Part shown: positions 23,997 to 32,799 of the stretch, in pieces | How the letters are laid out: each line of letters opens with the position of its first letter | Position numbering within the stretch: the stretch's first letter is position 1 | Assembly (NCBI GenBank): GCA_030704615.1 | Contig: CM060731.1 | Location: forward strand, 67,374,756 to 67,438,755 | Direction of reading: 5' to 3' | Length of the DNA stretch: 64,000 bases | Source: Takakia lepidozioides | Lineage: Eukaryota; Streptophyta; Takakiopsida; Takakiales; Takakiaceae | Translations under genes and position numbers: made by a program | Notes under the pieces: generated by a model | Seen by the model: only the letters and a program-made list of their open reading frames with translations | What the model was told of the DNA's origin: nothing | Databases searched by the model: none

Positions 23997-24246
23997 TAAA
24001 GCCCAGGCTTGATTGTCCCTCTGCCTACCTGCTTATTGGGGGTTATTAGAAATGTGGCCCTCAGAACACATTAGCAAACCTAAATGAGCTCTTAATTAGA
24101 CCCCTAATGTTGTCTGTCCCTGTGTGCCCTCCCCTAAAATTTGTGACATCAAACCAAAAGTGATTTTGGAGTTCTTTTCCCTCATGGCTCCTTCTCAATG
24201 CATTTTCGGCTGCCGCATTTCAACAAAACAAAAAAACCAAAGAAAG

Positions 24247-24282
24247 TGTCATGGTTTTAGACATGGTTAACTAGAATTACCC
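24247..24282 (+). repeat. Left piece of an old solo A-B terminal repeat of family M
   Basis: TGTCATGG to ATTACCC: the first 36 bases of repeat A in plus orientation. The flank on the left is AAAG (24243-24246). The repeat resumes at 35729, after element B. Bases 24279-24282 (ACCC) are the target duplication of B. Confidence 0.8.
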
Positions 24283-24367
24283 TGTCGTGCACCTAAGCAT
24301 CGTGCCACAACATACATCGTTGTCCACCACACAATGTAAGCACACAATCCTAGAAAGCTATACCACA
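24283..24367 (-). repeat. Terminal repeat B2 of copy B
   Basis: 85 bp from TGTGGTATAGC to GTGCACGACA on the minus strand, the same length as B1 of copy B (27722-27806) and of copy H (57036-57120). It ends precisely at the ACCC target duplication. Confidence 0.82.
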
Positions 24368-24371
24368 ATAA

Positions 24372-24660
24372 TGTTGGAAAACCACTAGCGTGTGGTCGGG
24401 CTAGGGATTGAACCTAGGACCTCCCCCATTCCGGTGGGGTGCTCTACCACTGAGCTACCCGTCCCGTTCTATTCTCAGAGTGCCGTGCAAGGGCTATAGC
24501 CTTGACACCTCCAACACTCCACCTCAAGGCATAGCCCTTATGCTAATGCCCACCCGTTCTGACCACCGCCCCAACCTTGGCTCTGATACCATGTTGGAAA
24601 ACCACTGGCGTGTGGTTGGGCTAGGGATTGAACCTAGGACCTCCCCCATTCCGGACGGGG
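24372..24660 (-). mobile_element. TRIM-like mini-retroelement with a tRNA-like sequence in its terminal repeat
   Basis: 3' terminal repeat 24516-24372 (145 bp, TGTTGG..CCAACA on the minus strand); 75-bp interior 24591-24517 with a tRNA-iMet primer site (TGGTATCAGAGCCAAGG, 24591-24575) and a purine run (GCCTTGAGGTGGAG) next to the 3' repeat; 5' terminal repeat 24660-24592, missing its first 75 bases or so. There is no coding capacity. Expected full length is about 365 bp, in the TRIM size range. It sits between repeats A2 and B2 of copy B. Confidence 0.72.
24398..24466 (-). promoter_or_regulatory. tRNA-like sequence with A and B boxes inside the TRIM terminal repeat
   Basis: On the minus strand TAGCTCAGTGG (24458-24448) fits an internal pol III A box and GGTTCAATCCC (24414-24404) fits a B box. 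GCTC/GAGC can form a D stem, CCCC/GGGG an anticodon stem and CTAGG/CCTAG a T stem around TTCAATC. It is therefore a plausible tRNA-derived pol III promoter. It is unlikely to be a working tRNA gene, as the acceptor stem does not pair well. Confidence 0.6.
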
Positions 24661-24965
24661 TGATAAGAGATGAGAAATGAGAGAAGTAGAAGACAATGAA
24701 AGCTCTCAAAGCATGAAGCAATCACATGAAGAACAAGCCCTAGTCCTTCCAAGTGAAATCCACTCTATCACATAAACTAAGTCAAGCCAAGGGCACCTTT
24801 GCTAAAGGAATCCACCCTACAAAGCCCTCAACACACTCCCTCTCAATACCTAGAGCTATGGAGGTGAGAGAAGCTCATGGAGGCTCAACTACAAGAAGAT
24901 GAGCCTCCTCAACACTCACAACGGGAAAACCTATCTCCATGTCTCAAGTGAGGCTCGACACCTCA
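24661..24965 (-). repeat. Repeat A2 of copy B, inner/3' part
   Basis: It starts TGAGGTGTCGAGCC and ends CTCTTATCA on the minus strand, nearly identical to the matching part of A1 (35302-35606 region). The first 109 bases of A2 are in the inverted block at 27809-27917. Confidence 0.8.
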
Positions 24966-25040
24966 GGGTGCTTTTAAGATGCAGCTTGCTACAGAAGGCC
25001 TGGTTGCTCCGATTCTATGTAACTATGCGCCAACGGTCTT
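24966..25040. other. Filler sequence at a rearrangement junction of copy B
   Basis: About 75 bp that match neither repeat A nor the integrase of family M. They lie between the A2 remnant and the integrase N-terminal piece. They may be templated filler or a small insertion. Confidence 0.4.
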
Positions 25041-26315
25041 CAGTAGACTATGAGTGCGTCGCACCCCAAAATGCCCCAACTCCTCATGGGCATGCCGCAC
25101 TAACCGTGCCCGCTATGTTGGGTGAGGCACAATCCTCACTCGACCATCCTCCCACACTCGGAGCAGGTGTGTCCCCTCCCACTTGAACCTCTTGGCTCAT
25201 TGTAGGATCCGATCCCTCTCCTTGGCAGACACAGTGGCTGCAATGTCTCCAGTGCGGAGGTAGGCCAACACAACTGAATCCTTATGTATATCTTTGGCGC
25301 CACCTTGCTCATTGCTGGCCTCAGGGTCCTCAGACACTCGGTCTACAGTCATCCCTGTTGTAGGTCCAACCTGGCCTTCCGCTGCCAAGATACACAGAAA
25401 TGCAGATGCATGCCATCCGGGCACCATCTCCTCGTCCGTCTCACCATGCCACCGAGCTCCAGTGTCATCCTGCTGGCTCGTGCATGGATTGCGACTCAAC
25501 CCATCTGCATTGCGATTGACCAAACCCGGTCGATGCACCACCTGAAAGTCATACTCTTGAAGGATGAGTGCCCACCGTGCAAGCTTCCCCGTAAGCTTGT
25601 CTGACTCCATCAACCACTTGAGTGGTTGGTGATTCGTGACAAGGGTGAAGAGATTGTCGTATAGATAGCACCAGAAGTGTGCCACGGCCCACACTGCAGC
25701 TAAGCATTCTCCCTCATATGAGCTATACTTAGACTCTGCAACGTTGTTCGAGCGGCTAGCATAAGCCACTACGAACTCTCTTCCCTCATCGTCCACCTGT
25801 GTGAGCACCACTCCAAGCCCCAGCATGCTCCAATCCGTATGCAGCTGAAAAGGATGCCCCCTAATAGGTCGTCTCAAGATGGGCGCCGAGGTCAACCTCG
25901 CCTTGAGCTCTTGAAAAGCTTGTTCTTGCTCATCTTCCCACTGCCACTCCTGGTCCACCTTGGTCAGCTTGGTTAGAGCCTTTCCAATGGCACTAAATCC
26001 CTTAACAAACCGTCTATAATAGTTTGCTAACCCCATGAAAGCTCGAACTCGGCTCACATCCGTGGGGCGTGGAACCTGTGCAATGGACTCTACCTTAGTC
26101 TGCTGTACCCCCAATCCTCCAGGATATATCATGTGACCCAGATACTCAATCTGGTTGTGGAAAAACTTGCACTTTCCCGGATGTAACTTCAATCCGTGCG
26201 CCCTCAAGCGCTCAAATACCCCATGAAGGTGTCTCTCATGCTCTTCCACCGTAGCACTAAAGATGATGATGTCATCTATGTAGCACGGAGTGGTATACAC
26301 ACAGAGGTGCAACAA
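25041..26315 (-). pseudogene. Copy B RT part 2, RNase H and integrase N-terminus
   Basis: From 26315 the frame (372 aa) begins essentially at CYIDDIIIFSATVEEHERH, the RT catalytic YIDD box. RT thumb follows (GYLGH-like EYLGHMIYPGG; FMGLANYYRRFVKGF), then Ty3-type RNase H (FQLHTDWSMLGLGVVLTQ; YSSYEGECLAAVWAV; HQPLKWLM) and VVHRPGLVNRNADGLSR. A TGA at 25197-25199 replaces a CGA found in copy A. The same frame continues with KWEGTHLLRVWEDGRV and [16 protein letters not shown], the start of the integrase zinc domain, up to about 25050. The rest of integrase is in the inverted block next door. Confidence 0.85.
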
Positions 26316-27464
26316 TTTGTGGCTAGGTGCATGGTGTGTGACAGGGTGCGTGCTTCATTCAACGCCCCTACTCCACAATTGCACCCTCTTCCGATCATGG
26401 GATTGGGCTACAGATGGAGTCTTGACTTCGCAGGGTCGTTGCCACTGACCATCCGCCACAAGAAGTACGTGTTGGTGATGGTGGAGCACTTCTCCAAGTG
26501 GATTGAGTTGGTTCCATTGCCTGATAAGGCTAGTGAGGGAGCTGCGTATGCATTCTTGGATTGTGTGCTTAGCCGATTCGGTGCTCCAGTTGAGGTACTC
26601 ACGGACCAAGGGAGAGAGTTCTTGGGAAAGTTTCAGGCTTTGAGTGACAAGGCCTTGATAGACCACCGCACCACTTCTCGGGATCATCCTGAGGCCGATG
26701 GCTTGGCAGAGAGAGTTGTTCAGACAGTAAAGAGGGGTTTGCGCAAGTATGGCTTGCAGAAGGGACACCTAGGAGATTGGGACCTTCAGTTACCCTGGTT
26801 AGCCATGGGCTACAGGTTCAGCAAGCAAGCATCACTTGCCTCCTTCTCACCATACTTTCTTCTCTTTGGCCGAGAGCCGGATTTGCCTACATCCATTCGC
26901 AGAGAAGCTGTTACAGTTCTTAACCTTGATGATCCGGACGTGTGGGCACGTGCATGTGAGCAGCGTGCAGAGTTGTTCAAGAAAGTCATGCCCATGGCTT
27001 TCGAGAACCTTGCCATTGCACAACATCGTGATACGTTGAGGTATGCTACCATACGTGGTGGGGGCTATCGTCCTGGGGTTCGGAGATTCAACCCTGGTGA
27101 CTATGTCTATCTGCAGTAGACTACTCCTATGACATTGGATGTGACTGCAAGACGTGTTATTTTGAGGGTTCGAGAGGTTTTGCCCTCGGGCGTCTTGGTC
27201 TTGGAGGGTCGGGATGGCATAACTTGGAAGGACCATGTGCATAATTGTGCGCCATGTCACCTTCCGAATGTCGATGGCAGGATTGACCCAAACCTGGCAG
27301 TGGTATCTGCAAGTTTGAAATGCATGTTGTGTGGGTCTACTAGAGGGGCAGCCACCATGCTGGTGTGTGATCGATGCTCTAGAGGTTGGCATATGGGATG
27401 CTTGACTCCACCTCTTGAGATGGTTCCTGATGGGGATTGGTTATGTCCGTATTGCATTGGATAG
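26289..27464 (+). pseudogene. Copy B integrase core and PHD finger (inverted block)
   Basis: Reading plus from about 26289: IHTEVQQFVARCMVCDRVR (end of the zinc domain), then the DDE catalytic core with SLDFAGSLP, LTDQGREFLG and HPEADGLAERVV. A TAG at 27117-27119 follows YVYLQ, where copy A has CAG. Beyond it 27129-27464 encodes the tail and a complete PHD finger (27321-27455): CMLC, CDRC, H in WHMGC, C, then WLCPYC, giving all eight zinc ligands. The frame is plus while the rest of copy B is minus. Its first residues resume the integrase just 25 bp or so beyond where the minus-strand part stops. Confidence 0.87.
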
Positions 27465-27705
27465 TGGGAGTGGATACAACCATAGAAGGCTAACAAGAAA
27501 TGCAAGGCCAAGCTACTAGGAGACCAACACACGAGATCCTGACTCAAGTTCACAGATTGCAAGACGGCGACTAACGATGGGGTTGCTCTTGTACCCGGCC
27601 TCTTGGTCTACAGAGTTTGAGTACAATAGGGATAGTGATAGAGGATTTAGTACGGCTGTGGCTATTACATCTTGTAGCTATCTGGAGTTAGAGGGACCTA
27701 ACCAC

Positions 27706-27721
27706 CAGCTAGGGGGGCGAT
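27706..27721 (+). promoter_or_regulatory. Polypurine tract of family M (copy B, inverted block)
   Basis: AGCTAGGGGGGCGATT immediately precedes repeat B1, as in copies A and H. Confidence 0.55.
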
Positions 27722-27806
27722 TGTGGTATGGCTTTCTAGGATTGTATGCTTAGATTGTGTGGTGGACAGCGATGTATATTGTGGCACGATGCTTAGGTGC
27801 ACGACA
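27722..27806 (+). repeat. Terminal repeat B1 of copy B
   Basis: 85 bp, TGTGGTATGGC to GTGCACGACA. A GC dinucleotide then leads into the start of repeat A2 (TGTCATGG, 27809). Confidence 0.82.
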
Positions 27807-27808
27807 GC

Positions 27809-27917
27809 TGTCATGGTTTTAGTCATGGTTATCTAGAATTACCTACTTCTAGTTAACTAGGACATTTTAGATATTTATATTTATATTTTGTGTGTTGGGA
27901 CTTCATTTGGTCTCACA
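27809..27917 (+). repeat. First 109 bases of repeat A2 of copy B
   Basis: TGTCATGGTTTTAGTCATGG to CTCACATGCC, matching the start of A1 at 35724. It breaks at 27917, where the RT part 1 sequence of the same element begins in the opposite orientation. The remainder of A2 resumes at 24965. Confidence 0.8.
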
Positions 27918-28485
27918 TGCCAAACTCCACCCCTGCTAGAATCATGTCCATGACTCTCTGAAACTCTGCTAGAGCGTTCTTAAGCCCAAATAGTAAGAAC
28001 CGCCACTGGTATAGGCAATCCTTCCCGTGCTCATTGATCCCCCATAATGTCGTCTTCTGCTTATCCGCCTCTTTGATCAGCAACTGGTGATATCCGGACC
28101 GTAAATCCAAAGTGCTAAAGACCTTGGCATGCCCAATGGCATCAAAGATCTCCTCTGGTGTCGGCATGGCATACCTATCGGACTTGGTCTGACAATTTAC
28201 AGGCCGGTAATCACCGCACATACGTCTCTCCGTCCAATTGCCATAGACATCATTCTTGGCTGGCATCACTGTGGCTGAAGCATACTCTCCCCCAGATAGC
28301 TCCACCAAACCAGCCTCCCAAAGGTCCTGAGTTCTTATCTGAATCAAGGACCTCTCCATGTCACTGTATCTATAGGGTCTCCGAAAGATTGGCGTGTCAG
28401 TAGCTAATTCAATGCGAATCTCTTGACCCTTGAGTGCTCCTAAGTCCTTCAAACTAAAGGCAAAGCAGTTCCTGTAAGCCCTCAA
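27918..28485 (-). pseudogene. Copy B RT part 1
   Basis: The 190-aa frame from 28485 carries YRNCFAFSLKDLGALKGQEI, the RT fingers (FRRPYRYSDMERSLIQ; WEAGLVELSGGEYASATVMP), [22 protein letters not shown], and ends GLKNALAEFQRVMDMILAG. It lacks YIDD, which begins the other RT piece at about 26290. The break between the halves falls a few residues before the catalytic box. The usual FGLxNAPxxFQ reads FGLKNALAEFQ. Confidence 0.85.
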
Positions 28486-28611
28486 GAACCGCCGTATACG
28501 TCGTCGTTCTCCTGTGGTGACTATAGGTCCAACATCAGACTCCTAGTTGTCCTCCGTGACTGCAACCTTGAGTCCAGCAGGCTTAGAGGTAGAAGACGCG
28601 TCTCGTGGTTG

Positions 28612-30525
28612 CTATGCTGCAACTTCTTGAGCAGTGACCACTGCCTCCTCTGTCAGTGACAATGTCTCATCCTGCCCCATCATCCCATCCTTGAGGACCT
28701 CCTCAACCCGAGAAAAATCCCCAACCTCATCCATCACGGCCGCCTTGGCTGCCAACTCATTTTGAACCTCGAACACCTCCCACGTGTGCCATGGATGCGG
28801 CCTGCACCTCGTGGTCCTCACCTGTTTGCCCCCACTCGCTGCCTGTACCGTCTCGGTAGGCAGGGAGACCATGAAGGGAAGTGTACTCCGTACTCTGTGC
28901 TGCTCAGCCATAGCCAAGCTGTTAATCCAGGTCAAGCAATTGAGATCCATTGCTTGCCCCAACACCTGACGACGTGATGCCTCAGAAAGAGATGGCACCG
29001 CCGTGGTACCTGTGGTAAAACCCATCGCCCGCTCGCGCTCGTCAACATTGGGCTCCACTAATTGTTGCAACTGGCTATCCCACAAAAGGCCAGGTCCACC
29101 ATCCCGAAAAGCATGGGATCCTGGGAAGCTGAGCAGTGTAGGTAATGCTGCTCGTGGTTGACCCACCCTGTTGACCACTGCCAAAGGCGAACGATCATCG
29201 TGTCTCACACGTTGAGACTGCCTCCCTATGTCCAAAATGCTATCCACTGTGAGGTGTGCTGGCCGCTGCACCCCATCAAATGCACGCTTGAGCAGTGCGG
29301 GTGACATCAAGTTAGTTCACCATAGCCGTGGATGATGAGCCCATGACCCCCCTGCAGCTGCATCCAGCAACACTGCTGACCCAAGCCACGACCAGACTTG
29401 ATGCACACTGGCCATCACCCTGGCCCGTGAATCACCCATCAGTGGCACATTCTCCAAGATGTATGCTGGAGATACAGCTTGATGAAGCTGCAAGTGGCGC
29501 AAAATCCGCACCATCTCCCAAAACAGATCCGTCCTAGAATCTCGCAATCCATTGTCATGCCCGGCTGATGAATGCCCTTGGCAGGGCCAACCTGCCACTA
29601 CCAGATCAATGGAGCCAACCCGCTCCAAATCCTGCGCCCCCAGCAACGAAATGACTGCTGGCAAGGCTTGTTGGTATCCACGAACTGCAGACACTGGCAA
29701 CAAATCAGGGTACTGTTGTACCAACTGAGCAACATGACGCAGTGAGACGCGTCGTGCAGTCTCATCCCTCTCCACATACATGTAACGTCGAACTCGTACA
29801 CCTGCCTGCAGTACTACAGCCAATCCAGTGCTGATCTCGCCAAACAAGTCCAGAAGACATATGCCTTCATCTGGGCACTGCCACACAAGAGGTGTGGTGT
29901 CCAATGGCAACAACTGAGGTGGTCCTGGTGCAATCACCGCACTCTCCTCTTTTCCTGACGGTACAAAGGCCTCTACCCAGGCTTGTTGTACCCGTCCATC
30001 AGCAGCCTGCTGCAAATCCTTGCTCGTACCCCATAATGGAGTGTGAGCAACCATGGCGGGCAACTCCGCCGTACCATGCATGTCATCCTGCTCTGCTGGA
30101 GGTGGCACATCCTCTGCATGGGCATTGCCTTCCAGCAACTCTCTAGGCCAACTAACTGCAACTGTAAAGGCGGCTAGTGTTGGCAGCTTACCCCGTTGGG
30201 CAGCCGCAATACCCCCAATGAATGTCACAGGGAGCTGTGCACGACGACCATCCCCTGACTGCCATCCAGGCCTGTAGGATGCTGACTCCTCCCAAAAGTC
30301 CAGGGTGAAGCCCATGGGATATAACACTGCCCCACCAACAAGGACATCGTAAGAGACCGCGTCTGTCACAATGGCCTTGGCTCGCATCACTGAGCCATCT
30401 ACAGGATGATCTGGTTGTAGTCCAATGGCCAACTCACGCCGTGTCATGCCCCGAGCCTGCTCTGATCCTCCCAGAGATGAAAGGACAAGGCTCCATATCC
30501 GCCTCCATGAGGCCCAAACCTGCAA
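28612..30525 (-). pseudogene. Copy B protease C-terminal region and DNMT3-like methyltransferase, one nonsense codon
   Basis: 30525-29317 (402 aa) and 29310-28612 (232 aa) are the same frame, parted by TGA at 29317-29319 where copy A has TGG. Residues 60-80 are the VLVGGAVLYPMGFTLDF part of the protease region. The methyltransferase runs from about 29865 to 28924 (some 314 aa): motif I GICLLDLFGEISTGLA (residues 221-236), IDLVVAGWPCQGHS with catalytic Cys315, DLFWEMVRILRHL, ILENVPLMG (ENV at 358-360), HHPRLW, then ERERAMGF and SRRQVLGQAMDLNCLTWI in the second part. The layout and C-terminal blocks are DNMT3-like. It is the least damaged methyltransferase copy here and would act on DNA, perhaps the element's own (inference). 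Confidence 0.88.
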
Positions 30526-30550
30526 TAGCAGCTCTGCCCAACATCAGTGG

Positions 30551-31134
30551 CTAAGCTCCTGAGTCCAACAAGACCCGCAGTGGCCAGTACTTCTTGCCTG
30601 CCGATCCACTCAAAGTGAAAATGCCTCCCTGGTTGTCTAACAAGACAATTCCAGGTGTCACCATGGCGCGCTCAAAGGCTGGTCTAGCTAGCAGCTTCGT
30701 CAACCTGGCAGCTGCAGCTTGCCATGGCGCAGCCGTGGCAGTCTTGACCCTCAAATCCGAGGATCCCTCTGCCACTACACCTTCCAGTAACTCCGCAGAA
30801 GATGAAGTGACCTCCCCACTCTCGCAGAGTGTTGCTGCTAGTCTGAACAGTGCAGCTGGTCTTAACCCGGTGTCGCAATCATGGTTGCCGAGAACAGTGG
30901 GGCTTGACACACAGAGGTGGCTGCCCCCAATAACACACCGGCTGCACTAGCCTTGGTAGCAGGTGTCAGTGCTGCACGTGTAGCTCTCCCCAATGGCATA
31001 GTAACCTCCGCCTCGGTAACAGTCGGGCGAGAACTAGGTGCCATGGATGGCGTCGACATTGTCTCCGCCAATGTGAATGACTGAGGAAGCCTCGCCTGAC
31101 AGCTTGCCTCCCCACGCTGTGGATCCAATTCCAC
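30551..31134 (-). pseudogene. Copy B protease N-terminal region
   Basis: 31134-30862 and 30910-30551 overlap in different frames. They contain SFTLAETMSTPSMAPSS, VCQAPLFSATMIATPG, RLAATLCESGEVTSSSAE and PLRVLLDSGA, the Asp-Ser-Gly active site. A stop directly follows DSGA, and a frameshift with a small deletion near 30480 separates it from the next part. Confidence 0.72.
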
Positions 31135-31480
31135 CTCTGCACCTCATGGCTCATGAACTCGTGCTGCTCCTCGAGTCACGGCTGCAGCAGACCACCTGCA
31201 CTAGTGGTAGTGCTGCTCCGCACATGAATCCCATGCCTCCCATATCTCCTCCCTCAGGAGCAGGAGGTGGACCATCCCGCCTGGGAGCCGGTACCACCTG
31301 AGCTGTAGCCATGGCAGCAAGCCTCTACTCTAGCTGCTGAAGCCGGTTGGCCATGTCTTGGTCAACACCCTGACCTCCGCGTCCTTGGCCATGTTGAGGT
31401 TGCCCTTGGCCTGCACCTCGTGCCCGACCACCTCGTCCTCTCTGGGCTGGTCCACCTCGCCCCCGGCCACCATTGTTCCC

Positions 31481-32799
31481 TTAGAATCGGCCTGGGCGCA
31501 ACTCAGGGTGCAAGTCATAACACTGGGCATCTCCATGCCCATACTTGCCACAATGCCCACACTGCAACTGTGCAGGCTGTGCTTGTGCCGGCCTTCTGCC
31601 ACTCTCTGGGCAATCTCTCTTGACATGGGGTCCTCCACATGTCCAACATATCACCCCTGGTTGTTGTTGGCCTACAAAAGATGTCACGGGCCTCTGCACA
31701 TGAGGTCCCCTGTAAGCTCCATAGAACTTGGGTTGGGCAACCTTGCCCCCCTGACCACGCTGTTGGGCAGTCCCTTGTACCAGTTGGCTGGCAGCTGCAC
31801 CTCGTGCAGGCACGTCCTTGCCAAATCTAATGGTAACAACTCGCTCCTCCACCATGTTGAGCTCAATCCGCTCAGCCAGCAGAAACACATCTGCTAATGT
31901 GGGTTGGGCCGCTTGTAACAGGGTTACATCCCGCACCTTTCTCTTGAGCTCTTTGTCCAAAATTCCATACCAGAACTGGACTGCCTGAGATTCAGTAACC
32001 CCTTGGGTCACACTTATCAAGCGCCTCATACGAGTGTAGGCCTCTCGCAAGCTCTCACTGGATTTGCGCTGGAAGTCTTGCAAACTTCGCAGTTTCTTTG
32101 TCCGTACACCTTGGTAGTTCCTCCGCAACTCCTGGAAAAACTCCACCACCGGGTTGAATCTAGGCATATATGTTGTAGTCATGGCAGGAGGAGTAGTAGC
32201 ACATTTTGAACTGGTACCACCTGCAGAAGTGCCGGCACTACTTGTTCCACTACTAGTGCTTGTAGTTGGAGATGTTTGTGTAGCTGCTGGTGTCACCGCT
32301 GCCCTTGTGCCTCTAGTGATTGAGACATAGTTAGGTGACCAATACTCTCGTCACTCCTCAATCTCCACCGCATGTCCCCGCCTAAATTCATGGTAATCAT
32401 CCATGGGCGGCTCCTCAAGGTGCTGGAATAGCCCCTTCCACGCCATAAAGGGCGTAAACAGTTGTGGATTGCGCATTTGCTGCAAATCAAACTAACTGTC
32501 AAACTCTTGTATAAAATCATCAAGCTCGATGGTGCCCACAGCTCCAGAGTACCTACGTGGCCCCTTGGTAGCTCCATACATCTCCTCCATCGTGTCCCAC
32601 AACAATGGCACGGAAATGACTTGCACCCTCGGTGAGAATCCTCCTGACTCCGAGTCTGAACCTTCCTCAGAAGACACTGAAGGTGAAAGTGGCCTAAACC
32701 GCACACCTTGTCTTGTGTACCCACTAGTATCGCTGGTGCTCGTACCGGCACTCCCCTCAGCAGCTGGTGGCACCTCCGTGATGAAAACTCACAACCCAA
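31481..32799 (-). pseudogene. Copy B gag with two zinc knuckles
   Basis: 32773-32492 encodes the N-terminus (PLLWDTMEEMYGATKG). A TAG at 32492-32494 stands where copy C has TGG. 32296-31481 (271 aa) follows with FFQELRRNYQGVR, LRSLQDFQRKSSESLREAY, FWYGILDKELKRKVR, LADVFLLAERIELNMVEE, and knuckles CWTCGGPHVKRDC and CGHCGKYGHGDAQC. A second TGG-to-TGA change lies near 32353. No ATG precedes the first conserved residues: a TGA lies just upstream in both B and C, so the true start may be on another exon or be non-AUG. Confidence 0.8.

Noticed and set aside
24247-24367. A MITE with terminal inverted repeats (TGTCATGG.. with reversed TGTCGTGC..)
   Set aside because: The two halves are the start of an old solo repeat and the B2 end of copy B; the ACCC and AAAG duplications explain the arrangement without a DNA transposon.
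24398-24466. Functional tRNA gene
   Set aside because: D, anticodon and T stems pair, but the acceptor stem does not and the sequence sits inside a mobile repeat; called tRNA-like only.
27722-28300. Ordinary LTR reading B-A (TGTGGTATGG..TTATCA) for family M
   Set aside because: The 5' copies at 35724 and 39262 start at A without B and have unrelated flanks, and 3' copies have an extra B after A. I prefer split direct repeats but kept the alternative under would_refute.
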